The notes under the pieces were generated by a model that was given only the letters and a program-made list of their open reading frames with translations, had not been told where the DNA came from and made no database searches. The position numbers were made by a program, and so were the translations under genes. From Moheibacter lacus (GTDB lineage: Bacteria; Bacteroidota; Bacteroidia; Flavobacteriales; Weeksellaceae): a DNA stretch of 64,000 nucleotides. Below, piece after piece: positions 34,110 through 43,967 of the stretch. Location of the stretch: NCBI RefSeq assembly GCF_014042165.1, contig NZ_JACDZE010000005.1:52511-116510 (forward strand). Direction: 5' to 3'. Position 1 is the stretch's first letter, and each line of letters begins with the position of its first letter.

Positions 34110-35489
34110 AAAAAAATAGTTTTATCATTAGCGGCTTTGGTGATGTCCTTGGGCGTTTTTGCACAAGAAAAAGAAATTGAAGCTGCATTTTCTGCCGTTG
34201 AGTCCAACAATACTTCTTCAGCTAAAACTGAATTGGCGAAAGTGGCTTCGCAAATGAATGCCAATACCATCAGTCCTGAATTAAAAGCAAAATATTATTA
34301 TGCCGCAGGACAAGTCGCTTTAAAAGAAGGAAATTCTATAGAAGCTGCCAAAATGTTTGGCGAAATGGGAAAATTTGAAAACGGAACCATGTATTCCGTG
34401 AAAAACAAATCCACCAAACAAACCGAATATTATGCAACAAAAGCAGATGCTGATGCAGCTGTTGCCAATGGTGATTATGCTAAACCAAAAGAAGAAAAAC
34501 TGACACCTAACTTAAGTTTGAAAGTGCAAGAATCTTTGCGTACAAAAGCCGAAGCTGTCTTAAAACAAGCCAATGATGCTTATCAAGCTGATAATGCAAA
34601 CCTTGCTGGTGATAAATTTTTAGAAGCATCTTATTTAGCGAAGGCAATCGGTGGTGATGGTGATTTATTTAAATATAATGCAGCTCTCAGCTACCACAAA
34701 GCCGAAAACTTTCAAAAAGCATTTGATACTTATAAAGAATTGATCAACGAAGGTTATACCGGAGAATCTTCTTCTTGGGTCGGTAAAGACAAAGCTTCAG
34801 GTCAAGAAGTTTCATTTAACACCAAAGCAGAAGCAGACACCCAAGCCAAACTAGGTTTGGTAACCGGCGTGAAAGAAGTAAAATCACCTTCTGTTGAAAA
34901 AGAATTGTATATGTATGCTTTGCGCACATTGGTTGGACAAAAAAAATACGACCCTATCGTTGAAAAAATTTCCAACAAATACGGTAAAGACAACGAAATC
35001 CAAACTTTGGTCGGAAATGTTTACCATAACTCTGGTCAATCAGATCTTTTTCTAGAAAAATTGATCGAAAACACCAAAATCGATCCAAACAATGCAACCA
35101 ATTATTTCAACATCGGAATTCTTTACATGGATCAAAATAAGAACGAAGAAGCTTTGGCCTACTTTGACAAAGCCATTCAAGTAGATCCGAAGTTTAAAAA
35201 TGCTTATACCAATGCGGCAATTACCATTGTAAAACCGGAAAAGGAATACATTGAATTGATCAATGCGAATTTAGGAAATTCAGCAAAAGAGAAACAATTG
35301 TATAAAGAAAACACTGAAAAACGTAAAGCACTTTATACCAAAGCTATTCCTTATTTGGAAAAAGCATTTGAACTCGACAAAACCAGCTTTGATAGCGCTA
35401 GATTACTAAGACAAGCCTATCAAACCGCTGAAATGTTTGACAAAGAAGATGCCATGCGCGCAATTGAAAAATCATTGGAGAAAAAATAA
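34107..35489 (+). CDS. Exported tetratricopeptide repeat protein
   Basis: A 460-residue periplasmic or secreted protein. The signal peptide is KKIVLSLAALVMSLGVFAQ, cleaved about residue 20. Helical repeats run through the mature part; the clearest TPR unit, NYFNIGILYMDQNKNEEAL, is followed by FDKAIQVDPKFKNAYTNAA. Repeated KTEYYATKADADAAV-like segments (YATKADADAA and FNTKAEADTQA) mark two inserted copies of a shorter motif. TPR proteins act as scaffolds; the partner is unknown. The start is the ATG at 34107 inside leader helix H4. A strong terminator follows. Confidence 0.85.
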   Translation: MKKIVLSLAALVMSLGVFAQEKEIEAAFSAVESNNTSSAKTELAKVASQMNANTISPELKAKYYYAAGQVALKEGNSIEAAKMFGEMGKFENGTMYSVKNKSTKQTEYYATKADADAAVANGDYAKPKEEKLTPNLSLKVQESLRTKAEAVLKQANDAYQADNANLAGDKFLEASYLAKAIGGDGDLFKYNAALSYHKAENFQKAFDTYKELINEGYTGESSSWVGKDKASGQEVSFNTKAEADTQAKLGLVTGVKEVKSPSVEKELYMYALRTLVGQKKYDPIVEKISNKYGKDNEIQTLVGNVYHNSGQSDLFLEKLIENTKIDPNNATNYFNIGILYMDQNKNEEALAYFDKAIQVDPKFKNAYTNAAITIVKPEKEYIELINANLGNSAKEKQLYKENTEKRKALYTKAIPYLEKAFELDKTSFDSARLLRQAYQTAEMFDKEDAMRAIEKSLEKK

Positions 35490-35510
35490 TTTTTCAAATC
35501 AATACATTTT

Positions 35511-35553
35511 AACCTGTTGTACCGAGTGAAACAAAGTATAACAGGTTTTTTTA
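35511..35553 (+). terminator. Terminator of the TPR gene
   Basis: Arms AACCTGTTGTAC (35511-35522) and GTATAACAGGTT (35536-35547) pair over 12 bp with one G-T, then TTTTTT. Confidence 0.9.
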
Positions 35554-35576
35554 TATTTTTCAATCAAAGAATTTCC

Positions 35577-35584
35577 TAATTTTG
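35577..35584 (+). promoter_or_regulatory. -7 box for the E1 dehydrogenase gene
   Basis: TAATTTTG, a perfect TAnnTTTG match, 18 nt before the GTG start at 35603. Confidence 0.55.
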
Positions 35585-35602
35585 ACCTTCAAATTTTAAT
35601 CC

Positions 35603-37573
35603 GTGGCGACAACTTACTCTGATTCCCAATACCTCGAATTCTATAAAAAAATCCTCCTTCCTCGTATGATCGAAGAGCGAATGCTCATCGGACTCAGACA
35701 AGGAAAAATATCCAAATGGTTTTCTTCTTGGGGACAAGAAGGAATTTCTGTCGGAACGGCTTTGGCAATGCATCCCGACGAATACATGTTGACCATGCAC
35801 CGGAATCTCGGGGTTTTTACCGCTCGCGAAATTCCTCTAAAAAGACTTTTCGCCCAATTTCAGGGAAAAGCCGAAGGCTTTACCAAAGGCCGTGACCGTT
35901 CTTTTCATTTCGGAACGCAGGAATATAAAATCGTCGGAATGATTTCCCATCTCGGCTCCCAAATGGGTGTCGCAGACGGAATTGCACTGGCCAATTTGTT
36001 GCAAAAAAACAAACAAGCCACGCTCGTTTTTACTGGAGACGGTGGCGCAAGCGAAGGTGATTTTCACGAAGCGGTTAACACCGCTGCCGTTTGGCAATTG
36101 CCGGTGATCATCATCGTCGAGAATAACCAATGGGGACTTTCCACGCCTTCATCCGAACAGTTTCGCATGAAATCTTTTGCTGACAAAGGAATCGGATATG
36201 GAATTGACGCGGTTTCCATCGATGGAAATAACTTTCTTGAAGTTTATGAAACCGTCAAACATTGGGCAGAAGAAATCCGGAAAAATCCACGTCCGGTACT
36301 TATCGAATGTATGACTTTTCGTATGCGCGGACACGAAGAAGCCTCAGGTACGGCTTATTATCCCGAAGGGTTGATCGAATCTTGGGAAGACAAAGACCCG
36401 ATTCTCCGATTTGAAAATTTATTGAAAGAAAAAGGAATTCTGACCGACAAATCCATTCAGAAATTGCGAAATGATTTAAGCGAATTTGTTTTAAGCGAAT
36501 TAGAAGCTGCCGATGCTTTACCGAAAATCATTCCTAATAAAGAAACCGAAATCAACGATGTTTTTGCTCCGTTTTCCAACGAAGAATTTGTTCCTAAATC
36601 CATTTCCAATCGGGAAATTCGGTTCATCGATGCGATTTCAGAAGGATTGGACGAAGCGATGAAACTCTATCCCGAATTGGTTTTTATGGGACAAGACATC
36701 GCCAAATATGGCGGTGCTTTTAAAGTTACCGAAGGATTTTTGGATAAATATGGAAAAGACCGTATCCGAAATACACCACTTTGCGAAGCCGCCATCATCG
36801 GTGCCGGTTTAGGATTATCAATTTCGGGACAAAAAAGTATGATCGAAATGCAGTTTTCCGATTTCGTAACGGAAGGATTCAACCAAATCGTGAATAATTT
36901 GGCGAAAGCTCATTACCGATGGAACCAGAATGCCGATGTCGTAGTACGAATGCCGACGGGCGGTGGCGTAGCAGCCGGACCTTATCATTCGCAATCCACA
37001 GAAGCTTGGTTTACAAAGGTTCCGGGACTGAAAGTGATTTATCCGGCGACACCGGAAGACGCCAAAGGTTTGTTGTTGCAATCTTTTGCCGATCCCAATC
37101 CCGTAATGTATTTTGAACATAAAAAATTATACAGAAGTTTAAAATCAACTGTTCCGGAAGGTTATTATACAGTCCCGTTTGGGAAAGCAAGAATTCACCG
37201 AAAAGGAGAAGAATTGTCCATCATCACTTACGGTATGGGCGTTCATTTGGCATTGGAAACTTTAAAAAAACATCCTGAAATCGATGCGGAAATTGTCGAT
37301 TTACGGACGTTGGTTCCTTGGGATAAGGAAACGGTTTTGAATTCGGTACGAAAAACAGGAAAAGCAATTGTTTTGCACGAAGATACGTTGATCAGCGGAT
37401 TTGGAGGAGAGATCGCGGCGGTCATTTCAGAGGAATTATTTGAAGAATTGGATGCGCCGGTTTTCCGTGTAGGCAGTATGAATACACCGATTCCTTTTGA
37501 TGCAGAATTGGAAAAACAATTTTTGCCGGATGCAGAATTTGAAGAGAAATTATTTAAATTGTGGAGGTATTAA
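35603..37573 (+). CDS. Fused alpha/beta 2-oxoacid dehydrogenase E1
   Basis: A 656-residue thiamine-diphosphate enzyme in which the alpha and beta E1 subunits are joined in one chain. Residues ~1-310 are alpha-like, with the ThDP motif GDGGASEGDFHEAVN ... IVENNQWGLST. Residues ~335-656 are beta-like: YPELVFMGQDIAKYGGAFKVTEGF, TPLCEAAIIGAGLGLSI and the transketolase C-terminal end. Fused E1 proteins of this type decarboxylate branched-chain 2-oxoacids or pyruvate. The start is GTG, placed after a -7 box; no ATG fits, since the conserved sequence begins at once. E2 and E3 genes are not adjacent. Confidence 0.9.
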   Translation: MATTYSDSQYLEFYKKILLPRMIEERMLIGLRQGKISKWFSSWGQEGISVGTALAMHPDEYMLTMHRNLGVFTAREIPLKRLFAQFQGKAEGFTKGRDRSFHFGTQEYKIVGMISHLGSQMGVADGIALANLLQKNKQATLVFTGDGGASEGDFHEAVNTAAVWQLPVIIIVENNQWGLSTPSSEQFRMKSFADKGIGYGIDAVSIDGNNFLEVYETVKHWAEEIRKNPRPVLIECMTFRMRGHEEASGTAYYPEGLIESWEDKDPILRFENLLKEKGILTDKSIQKLRNDLSEFVLSELEAADALPKIIPNKETEINDVFAPFSNEEFVPKSISNREIRFIDAISEGLDEAMKLYPELVFMGQDIAKYGGAFKVTEGFLDKYGKDRIRNTPLCEAAIIGAGLGLSISGQKSMIEMQFSDFVTEGFNQIVNNLAKAHYRWNQNADVVVRMPTGGGVAAGPYHSQSTEAWFTKVPGLKVIYPATPEDAKGLLLQSFADPNPVMYFEHKKLYRSLKSTVPEGYYTVPFGKARIHRKGEELSIITYGMGVHLALETLKKHPEIDAEIVDLRTLVPWDKETVLNSVRKTGKAIVLHEDTLISGFGGEIAAVISEELFEELDAPVFRVGSMNTPIPFDAELEKQFLPDAEFEEKLFKLWRY

Positions 37574-37628
37574 ATATGAAACTTTTCTAAGGAACAATTT
37601 TTGTGGAATTCATCGGAAATCTCAAATT

Positions 37629-38873
37629 ATGCATTTCCGAAATCCAATTTTTCTTTGCAGCTTTTTATTTTTTATGCTAATCAGTTGTTCGCAAAAAAAC
37701 ACGAGTTCTACGGCTTCGAATTCTTCTAATTCTACAGAAAATCTCGCTCCGGTCGAAACCGAAAAACCGAATTCCGATTACAAATCCGCTTTCAAAGGCC
37801 AAACCCGAGTTGCCGGCGTGAAAACTACAACGCCTTATCAAGTGGATGTTTTAGCGGAAAGTCTGACCAAACCTTGGGCCGTGATTCCCCTACCCGATAG
37901 TCGTTTGCTCATCACCGAAAAAGCCGGGAAAATGCAAATCTATGATGCGACCGGATTGCGAGTCAAAACCATCGAAGGATTTCCGGAAGTGGATGACCGC
38001 GGACAAGGCGGATTGCTCGATGTAGCTTTGGATCCGGATTTCCAAACCAATCAAATGATTTATTGGTCGTTTTCTGAAGAACAAGCCGACGGAAAAAATT
38101 TGATGGCGGTTGCCAAAGGGAAATTGAATGAAAATTCCGGGAAAGTTGAAAATCCAACCATTATTTTCCGTGCGGTGCCGGCGATGGACAGCTCCTTGCA
38201 TTACGGTTCCAGATTGCAATTTGATAAAGATGGAAATTTATTTGTGAGTACGGGCGAACGTTCGATCATCGAAGGTCGTGTGCAGGCACAGGATTTAAAA
38301 TCGGCATTGGGAAAAATATTTAAAATCACGAAAGACGGCGATCCAGCTCCGGGAAATCCGTTCGTCGGAAAAGAAGGTGTTATTCCTCAAATTTATGCAT
38401 ACGGAATTCGGAATGCGCAAGGTTTGGCGATTCATCCCGAAACAGACGATTTATGGGAAACGGAGTTTGGACCTCGTGGGGGCGATGAGTTAAACCGCAT
38501 CGAAAAAGGAAAAGATTACGGTTGGCCGACGATTACGTATGGAATCGAATACGGCGGCGAGGAAATCGGAAATCCGCCGATCCAACAAAAAGAAGGAATG
38601 GAACAACCGATTTATTATTGGGATCCGGTGATTTCGCCAAGTGGAATTGTGTTTTATGAAGGAAATCAAATTCTCGAATGGAAAAACAATCTGTTCATCG
38701 GTTGTTTGAGCGGTCAACATATCAATCGTGTCGTACTAGAAAATAATAAAGTGGTTGGAGAAGAACGATTGTTAGAAGATGAAAATCAGCGTTTTCGGGA
38801 TATTGCCTATTTTGATGGAATGCTGTATGCGGTGACAGATCAAGGAAGGTTGTATAGAATAAAAAGAAAATAG
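37629..38873 (+). CDS. PQQ-dependent sugar dehydrogenase lipoprotein
   Basis: A 414-residue lipoprotein: the signal ends FMLISC with the lipidated cysteine at residue 20, then a Ser/Asn-rich linker to ~residue 55. The rest is a six-bladed propeller of the soluble aldose sugar dehydrogenase (YliI/Asd) type: LTKPWAVIPLPDSRLLITEKAG, RGQGGLLDVALDPDF, HYGSRLQFDKDGNLFVSTGER, YAYGIRNAQGLAIHP and ETEFGPRGGDELNRIEKGKDYGWP. These oxidise sugars using PQQ in the periplasm. No pqq genes are here, so cofactor supply is unknown. I reject a start at 37497, which would overlap the E1 gene by 77 bp. Confidence 0.9.
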   Translation: MHFRNPIFLCSFLFFMLISCSQKNTSSTASNSSNSTENLAPVETEKPNSDYKSAFKGQTRVAGVKTTTPYQVDVLAESLTKPWAVIPLPDSRLLITEKAGKMQIYDATGLRVKTIEGFPEVDDRGQGGLLDVALDPDFQTNQMIYWSFSEEQADGKNLMAVAKGKLNENSGKVENPTIIFRAVPAMDSSLHYGSRLQFDKDGNLFVSTGERSIIEGRVQAQDLKSALGKIFKITKDGDPAPGNPFVGKEGVIPQIYAYGIRNAQGLAIHPETDDLWETEFGPRGGDELNRIEKGKDYGWPTITYGIEYGGEEIGNPPIQQKEGMEQPIYYWDPVISPSGIVFYEGNQILEWKNNLFIGCLSGQHINRVVLENNKVVGEERLLEDENQRFRDIAYFDGMLYAVTDQGRLYRIKRK

Positions 38874-38881
38874 GAATTTTG

Positions 38882-38929
38882 TTAACCTCCAAGGTTTTCG
38901 TCGGAATGAAAATTAACCTTGGAGGTTAA
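38882..38929. terminator. Bidirectional hairpin between convergent genes
   Basis: A perfect 15-bp inverted repeat, TTAACCTCCAAGGTT (38882-38896) and AACCTTGGAGGTTAA (38915-38929), lies between the sugar dehydrogenase and the DinB gene. The T tract is weak, so it may equally be a dispersed palindrome. Confidence 0.55.
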
Positions 38930-38935
38930 TTACAA

Positions 38936-39463
38936 TTATATTAAAGATAAATATCGTTCTTTAATCACATTAAAATGATGAATCTGATGTCCAACTATCG
39001 AATAACCCAATGCAAAAATCGACATTTGGTTTTGATGGTTTTCGCCATAAAAATAAGGTTTCATCAAATCTTCTTTGTCAAAAGATTGGAACAAAGCAAT
39101 CGTAGCGCTTCGGGTTATGATGAAATCGTCTTTTAACGCTTCCCAAGTTTTTTGATTGGCTTTTGAATTTGAAGCCAAAATATCTTGATCGTGACCCGGC
39201 GGTCGATTTTCCTCTTGCCGTACATAAATCAAAGCCCGATAAGCAAAAATCCTTTCCCAATCGATGATATGCTGGATGATTTCTCGGATTGTCCATTTCC
39301 CAGGTGCATAAACATTATCGCCGATGGCTTTTAATTCCTCCCAATTCCAGTCTTGAAATTCTGCCAAATGTTTATCCAAAGCGGCTTTCAAAGGTAAATC
39401 TTGTACCAATTGGATATAGGTTTGGTAATGAACCGGTTGTTCTTGAATATCTGATTTTTTCAT
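38936..39463 (-). CDS. DinB-family protein
   Basis: A 175-residue four-helix-bundle protein of the DinB/YfiT group. The metal-ligand histidines fit in REIIQHIIDWERIFAYRA and VGHQIHHFNVIKERYL. Members include thiol transferases that use bacillithiol or mycothiol; bshA at 44 kb shows the host probably makes bacillithiol, so a bacillithiol-linked role is a fair guess. Single gene on the minus strand. Confidence 0.88.
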   Translation of the reverse strand: MKKSDIQEQPVHYQTYIQLVQDLPLKAALDKHLAEFQDWNWEELKAIGDNVYAPGKWTIREIIQHIIDWERIFAYRALIYVRQEENRPPGHDQDILASNSKANQKTWEALKDDFIITRSATIALFQSFDKEDLMKPYFYGENHQNQMSIFALGYSIVGHQIHHFNVIKERYLSLI

Positions 39464-39517
39464 AGTATTTTTAAACTTTGTGTTCTAAACAAAAACATTG
39501 TGTCCTTTTGTGATTCA

Positions 39518-39598
39518 CTTTGTGTGCTTTGTGGTTTTCACACCGAACCGCCTGTCAGCGAAAAGAGGATCGAAGGCTTAACCACAAGGTACACAAAG
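39518..39598. repeat. Inverted pair of a CTTTGTG-type dispersed repeat
   Basis: CTTTGTGTGCTTTGTGGTT (39518-39536) and its inverted partner (39580-39598) match at 17 of 19 positions around a 43-nt loop. A related unit, CTTTGCGAACTTTGCGGTTA, is at 54009. Confidence 0.65.
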
Positions 39599-39609
39599 AA
39601 TACACTTAA

Positions 39610-39625
39610 TCCCGATGCATCGGGA
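39610..39625. repeat. 16-bp perfect palindrome TCCCGATGCATCGGGA
   Basis: The sequence equals its own reverse complement. It lies just upstream of the 3' end of the carbonic anhydrase gene. A relative, CCCCGATGTTTCGGGG, interrupts the broken 5S copy at 63610. Confidence 0.75.
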
Positions 39626-39639
39626 CACAATTTTATTAC

Positions 39640-40266
39640 CTACCCTAAATTATAAATCTCCATAATTCCTTTCAATTCTTTTTCAAAATCGAAATTCAAA
39701 TCGATCAATTTCCCCGAATGAATGTCAAAAACCCAGCTGTGCACTTTCAGATTTCGTTCTTTGTAAGCTTTTTGAACCGCAGCGGTTTTCACCAAATTGA
39801 TGCATTGTTCTTTGACGTTCAATTCGACCAAACGATTGTATCGCTCATTTTCATCCTGAATTTGGTTCAATTCTGTTTTGTGTAAACGATACACATCGCG
39901 AATGTTTCGGAGCCAAGGATTCAAAATCCCCAAATCTTTTGCTTCCATCGCTGCCTTCACGCCCCCACAGAAATAATGCCCGCAAACCACGACGTGATTT
40001 ACTTTCAGATGATCAACTGCATAATTTAAAACCGACATTACATTCAAATCAATGCTGATGACCATATTGGCAATGTTACGATGAACAAAAATTTCTCCCG
40101 GTTTTGCACCGATCATTTCTTCTGCAGAAACACGGGAATCCGAACAACCGATGTAGAGAATTTCAGGGCTTTGGCCTTTTGAAAGTTCTTTGAAATATTC
40201 GGGTTCTGTTTCGATTTTTCCCTGAATCCATTTTTCGTTATTGATAAAAATTTGTTTGAAATCCAT
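39640..40266 (-). CDS. can: Beta-class carbonic anhydrase
   Basis: Interconverts CO2 and bicarbonate with zinc. The 208-residue cytosolic protein has the signature CSDSRVSAEEMIGAKPGEIF with the zinc cysteine and the Asp-Arg dyad. The second ligand set is VVCGHYFCGG (His and Cys). The RNIANMV segment is also typical. Bicarbonate is needed by acetyl-CoA carboxylase, whose AccD subunit is encoded at 4.2 kb, though there is no direct genetic link. It lies behind the sdh operon and its terminator. Confidence 0.95.
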   Translation of the reverse strand: MDFKQIFINNEKWIQGKIETEPEYFKELSKGQSPEILYIGCSDSRVSAEEMIGAKPGEIFVHRNIANMVISIDLNVMSVLNYAVDHLKVNHVVVCGHYFCGGVKAAMEAKDLGILNPWLRNIRDVYRLHKTELNQIQDENERYNRLVELNVKEQCINLVKTAAVQKAYKERNLKVHSWVFDIHSGKLIDLNFDFEKELKGIMEIYNLG

Positions 40267-40282
40267 AAAACGAATTTAAAAA

Positions 40283-40308
40283 GAAAAAGCCGACAATCTC
40301 TGCCGGCT
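40283..40308 (-). terminator. Terminator of the sdhCAB operon
   Basis: On the minus strand AGCCG/CGGCT (5 bp plus further partial pairing inside) is followed by TTTTTCTTTTT, 28 nt after the sdhB stop. Confidence 0.75.
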
Positions 40309-40335
40309 CCATATAAAATTATGAATAAAAACCAA

Positions 40336-41103
40336 TTATTCTTCTGAAACGATTTTGGCACTAAGATATTCACGGTTCATTCTAGCGATATTCTCCAACG
40401 AAATTCCCTTTGGACATTCCACTTCACAAGCGCCGGTGTTGGAACAGTTTCCAAATCCTTCTTCGTCCATTTGGGCGACCATTTTTTGTGCTCTTCTTGA
40501 AGCTTCCACTCTACCTTGCGGCAACAAAGCGAATTGGGAGATTTTGGCACCGACAAACAACATCGCCGATCCGTTTTTACAAGCCGCTACACAAGCACCA
40601 CATCCGATGCAAGTCGCAGCATCAAAGGCATTGTCAGCATCGGCTTTTGGAACGGGAAGTGAATTGGCATCGATGGTATTTCCTGAAGTTCCGATGGAAA
40701 CGAAACCTCCGGCTTGTTGAATTCTATCAAAAGAAGAACGATCCACGATCAAATCTTTGATCACCGGAAAAGCAACAGAACGCCAAGGTTCGACATAAAT
40801 GGTTTCGCCGTCTTTGAACATCCTCATATGCAATTGGCAAGTCGTGATTCCGGTGTCAGGACCATGCGGACGACCGTTGATGTAAAGCGAACACATCCCA
40901 CAGATTCCTTCACGACAATCGTGGTCAAAAGCAACAGGTTCTTTGTTTTCCGAAATCAATTGTTCGTTGAGTTGATCCAACATTTCCAGAAATGAACTGG
41001 CAGTGGAAACATCGTTTAGTTTGTATGTTTCGATTTTACCTTTGGCTTTGTCGCTTTTTTGTCGCCAAATTTTCAACGTGATATTTATATTTTTTGCTGC
41101 CAT
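40336..41103 (-). CDS. sdhB: Succinate dehydrogenase iron-sulfur subunit
   Basis: The electron-transfer subunit of complex II. In 255 residues it carries the plant-type [2Fe-2S] ligands CREGICGMC ... C, then [11 protein letters not shown] for the [4Fe-4S] cluster and [14 protein letters not shown] for the [3Fe-4S] and [4Fe-4S] remainder. The sequence style matches the B-type (Bacteroidota/Epsilonproteobacteria) SDH/FRD. It is the last gene of sdhCAB, 45 bp after sdhA. Confidence 0.96.
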   Translation of the reverse strand: MAAKNINITLKIWRQKSDKAKGKIETYKLNDVSTASSFLEMLDQLNEQLISENKEPVAFDHDCREGICGMCSLYINGRPHGPDTGITTCQLHMRMFKDGETIYVEPWRSVAFPVIKDLIVDRSSFDRIQQAGGFVSIGTSGNTIDANSLPVPKADADNAFDAATCIGCGACVAACKNGSAMLFVGAKISQFALLPQGRVEASRRAQKMVAQMDEEGFGNCSNTGACEVECPKGISLENIARMNREYLSAKIVSEE

Positions 41104-41148
41104 ATTTTAATTTTTTCGATATACGAATTTCGAAGTTCGAATTTCGTT

Positions 41149-43161
41149 TTATTTATAACTACGTGCTTTCAGTTCGATAAACTCGTATTTCAATTCTTCT
41201 TTGTGCATTTCTTCTTGGTTGATGTCGGTTCCTTTGTATTCCCAAGCCGCTACGAAAGTAAAATTCTCATCGTCACGAAGCGCTTCACCTTCTTCCGTTT
41301 GATATTCTTCTCGGAAATGACCGCCACAAGATTCATTTCTCATTAAAGCATCTTTTGCCATCAATTGTCCCAATTCCAAAAAGTCTGCTACACGTATCGC
41401 TTTTTCCAATTCAGGATTCAACTCATCATTGGTTCCGGGAACAAATACATCTTTGTAGAATTCTTCTCTGAGTTCTGCAATTTCTTGAATTGCTTCTTTC
41501 AACCCTTCTGCATTTCTCGCCATCCCAACTTTGTTCCACATAATATGTCCCAAAGCTTTGTGGAAACTATCTACGGAACGCGTACCTTTATTATTGATAA
41601 AGAAATTGATTTGATCTTTCACTTCTTTTTCTGCTGCGTCAAATTCAGGAGAATTCTCCGAAATATGTCCGGTTCGGATATCTGCTGCCAAATAATCGGC
41701 AATCGTATATGGAATTACAAAATAACCGTCGGCCAAACCTTGCATCAAAGCTGAAGCACCCAAACGGTTCGCTCCGTGATCGGAGAAATTGGCTTCGCCC
41801 AATACGAAACAACCCGGGATCGTACTCATTAAATTATAATCCACCCAAACGCCACCCATCGTGTAGTGAACCGCCGGATATATTTTCATCGGGGTTTCAT
41901 ACGGATTTTCATCTGTAATTTTTTGGTACATCTGAAAAAGGTTTCCGTATTTGTCCTCTACCCATTTTTTACCTAATTTTTCGATTTCCGCATCAGATGG
42001 GTTGTGATTTCCTTGCGCAAAGGCAACTTCTTTTCCTTTCTTTTTGATTTCGGTTGAGAAATCAAGAAAAACGCCTTCATTTGTATCATTGCTTTCAATT
42101 CCAAATCCGGCATCACATCTTTCTTTTGCCGCTCTGGAAGCCACATCACGCGGCACTAAATTTCCAAAAGCCGGATATCTTCTCTCCAAATAATAATCTC
42201 TTTCCTCTTCCGGTATGTCTTTGGCTTTTAATTTTCCTTCGCGTATTGCAACTGCATCTTCTTTCTTTTTCGGCACCCAAATTCGTCCTGAATTCCGCAA
42301 TGATTCGGACATCAAAGTCAATTTGGATTGGTTGGTACCGTGAACCGGAATACAAGTCGGGTGAATTTGCACATAACAAGGATTCGCAAAATAAGCGCCT
42401 TTTTTATGGATTTTCCAAGAAGCCGTGACGTTAGATCCCATCGCATTGGTCGACAAGAAATATACATTTCCGTATCCGCCGGAAGCTATGACCACAGCGT
42501 GCGCCGAATGTCTTTCGATTTCTCCCGTTACTAAATTTCTGGCGATGATTCCTCTTGCTTTTCCGTCAACGATTACCAATTCCAACATTTCGTGTCGGTT
42601 GAACATTTCAATTCGTCCCAAACCGATTTGACGGTTCATCGCGGAATAGGCACCCAACAATAATTGTTGTCCGGTTTGACCTTTGGCATAAAAAGTACGA
42701 CTGACCTGAACACCACCAAATGAACGGTTGTCCAAATATCCGCCGTAATCCCGTGCAAAAGGAACGCCTTGTGCTACACATTGGTCGATGATATTGGCCG
42801 ATTCTTCCGCCAAACGGTGAACGTTTGCTTCACGTGCGCGGTAGTCACCACCTTTAATGGTATCATAAAACAATCTATAAACAGAGTCGTTGTCTCCTTT
42901 GTAATTTTTTGCAGCGTTGATACCTCCTTGAGCTGCAATAGAGTGCGCTCTACGAGGCGAATCTTGGTAACAAAATGCTTTGACTTTGTAACCCAATTCG
43001 GCCAATGAAGCTGCAGCTGAACCACCTGCCAATCCGGTTCCGACCACGATGATTTCGATGCGGTCACGGTTGTTTGGCGCTACTAAATTCAAATGCGCTT
43101 TATGTTCGCTCCATTTTTGAGAAATATGTCCTGCAGGTATTTTTGAATCTAATTTGCTCAT
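41149..43161 (-). CDS. sdhA: Succinate dehydrogenase flavoprotein subunit
   Basis: Oxidises succinate to fumarate on covalent FAD. The 670-residue protein has the dinucleotide motif [19 protein letters not shown], the flavinylation-type region [19 protein letters not shown], the substrate loop HPTCIPVHG and [12 protein letters not shown]. The arrangement matches B-type quinol-linked enzymes. It overlaps sdhC by 4 bp at its start, showing translational coupling, and is followed by sdhB. Confidence 0.97.
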   Translation of the reverse strand: MSKLDSKIPAGHISQKWSEHKAHLNLVAPNNRDRIEIIVVGTGLAGGSAAASLAELGYKVKAFCYQDSPRRAHSIAAQGGINAAKNYKGDNDSVYRLFYDTIKGGDYRAREANVHRLAEESANIIDQCVAQGVPFARDYGGYLDNRSFGGVQVSRTFYAKGQTGQQLLLGAYSAMNRQIGLGRIEMFNRHEMLELVIVDGKARGIIARNLVTGEIERHSAHAVVIASGGYGNVYFLSTNAMGSNVTASWKIHKKGAYFANPCYVQIHPTCIPVHGTNQSKLTLMSESLRNSGRIWVPKKKEDAVAIREGKLKAKDIPEEERDYYLERRYPAFGNLVPRDVASRAAKERCDAGFGIESNDTNEGVFLDFSTEIKKKGKEVAFAQGNHNPSDAEIEKLGKKWVEDKYGNLFQMYQKITDENPYETPMKIYPAVHYTMGGVWVDYNLMSTIPGCFVLGEANFSDHGANRLGASALMQGLADGYFVIPYTIADYLAADIRTGHISENSPEFDAAEKEVKDQINFFINNKGTRSVDSFHKALGHIMWNKVGMARNAEGLKEAIQEIAELREEFYKDVFVPGTNDELNPELEKAIRVADFLELGQLMAKDALMRNESCGGHFREEYQTEEGEALRDDENFTFVAAWEYKGTDINQEEMHKEELKYEFIELKARSYK

Positions 43162-43841
43162 ATGATTTCATTGACTTTTAAATAATTAATAATGGCAATC
43201 AACACAAATCCAATTGGAATCACGATTGCAAATGCTTTTCCGAAAGATTTGATCAACGGATTGTATCTTTTGTGGTTGGCTCCTATGGACTGGAATGCAG
43301 ACTGGAAACCGTGTAACAAATGCATCATCAATAAGAAGAAGGCGAAAACATACGCCAACACTCTCCATGGACTTTGAAATTTATGAAGCAATTCTTCATA
43401 ATATCGGTTGGGATCTTCCGGTAATGCATGCACGTATTTATGCGAAATTTCCGGAATCCAGAAATCGATAAAGTGCAAGACCAAAAATCCGAGAATCACT
43501 GCTCCACTCCAAATCATGTTTCTGGACATCCAAGTAGAGTTCGCAGCTTTATTGCTCACCGCATAATTCACCGGACCTCTCGCGGATTTGTTCTGGATTT
43601 CCAACACAAAACCCATTACAAAATGAAAAACAACCGCAAAAATTAAAACCGGTTGCATCAAATATTGAATGAAAGGATTGTATCCCATAAAGTGGGAAGC
43701 TTCGTTAAATGCTGATGGGCATATAACGGATAACGAATTGATAATGAAGTGTTGTAACAGGAAAATCAGCAAAAATAATGCTGACAAAGCCATCGCAAAT
43801 TTTTTCCCGATGGATGACCGGAATAAAGCTTCTTTTGCCAT
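43158..43841 (-). CDS. sdhC: Succinate dehydrogenase cytochrome b subunit
   Basis: A 227-residue membrane anchor with five hydrophobic segments, as in the single-subunit, di-haem B-type SDH. It starts [17 protein letters not shown], the family start; an in-frame upstream ATG at 43898 would run into the promoter. Candidate haem histidines lie in [24 protein letters not shown] and MMHLLHGF. There is no separate sdhD, as expected. First gene of the operon, 26 nt after a full promoter. Confidence 0.93.
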   Translation of the reverse strand: MAKEALFRSSIGKKFAMALSALFLLIFLLQHFIINSLSVICPSAFNEASHFMGYNPFIQYLMQPVLIFAVVFHFVMGFVLEIQNKSARGPVNYAVSNKAANSTWMSRNMIWSGAVILGFLVLHFIDFWIPEISHKYVHALPEDPNRYYEELLHKFQSPWRVLAYVFAFFLLMMHLLHGFQSAFQSIGANHKRYNPLIKSFGKAFAIVIPIGFVLIAIINYLKVNEII

Positions 43842-43867
43842 AAAGCAGATTTTGATTTGATTGGAAA

Positions 43868-43898
43868 CAAATGTAGAAAAGTTAAAAAATTTTAACAA
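43868..43898 (-). promoter_or_regulatory. Promoter of sdhCAB
   Basis: On the minus strand TTG (43896-43898), a 20-bp spacer and TACATTTG (43868-43875), a close match to the Bacteroidota consensus. Confidence 0.7.
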
Positions 43899-43967
43899 TG
43901 AAAAATATCATTCAATTGCGCTCTAGGCTTAGTTTAGAATGATTCTATAAAATTAAGGCACTTTTTT

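Noticed and set aside
37497..37628. 44-residue N-terminal extension of the sugar dehydrogenase
   Set aside because: It overlaps the end of the E1 gene by 77 bp and would bury the lipoprotein signal that starts at 37629.
38882..38929. Regulatory RNA element in the sugar dehydrogenase/DinB gap
   Set aside because: A simple 15-bp inverted repeat between convergent gene ends is better explained as a bidirectional terminator or palindromic repeat.
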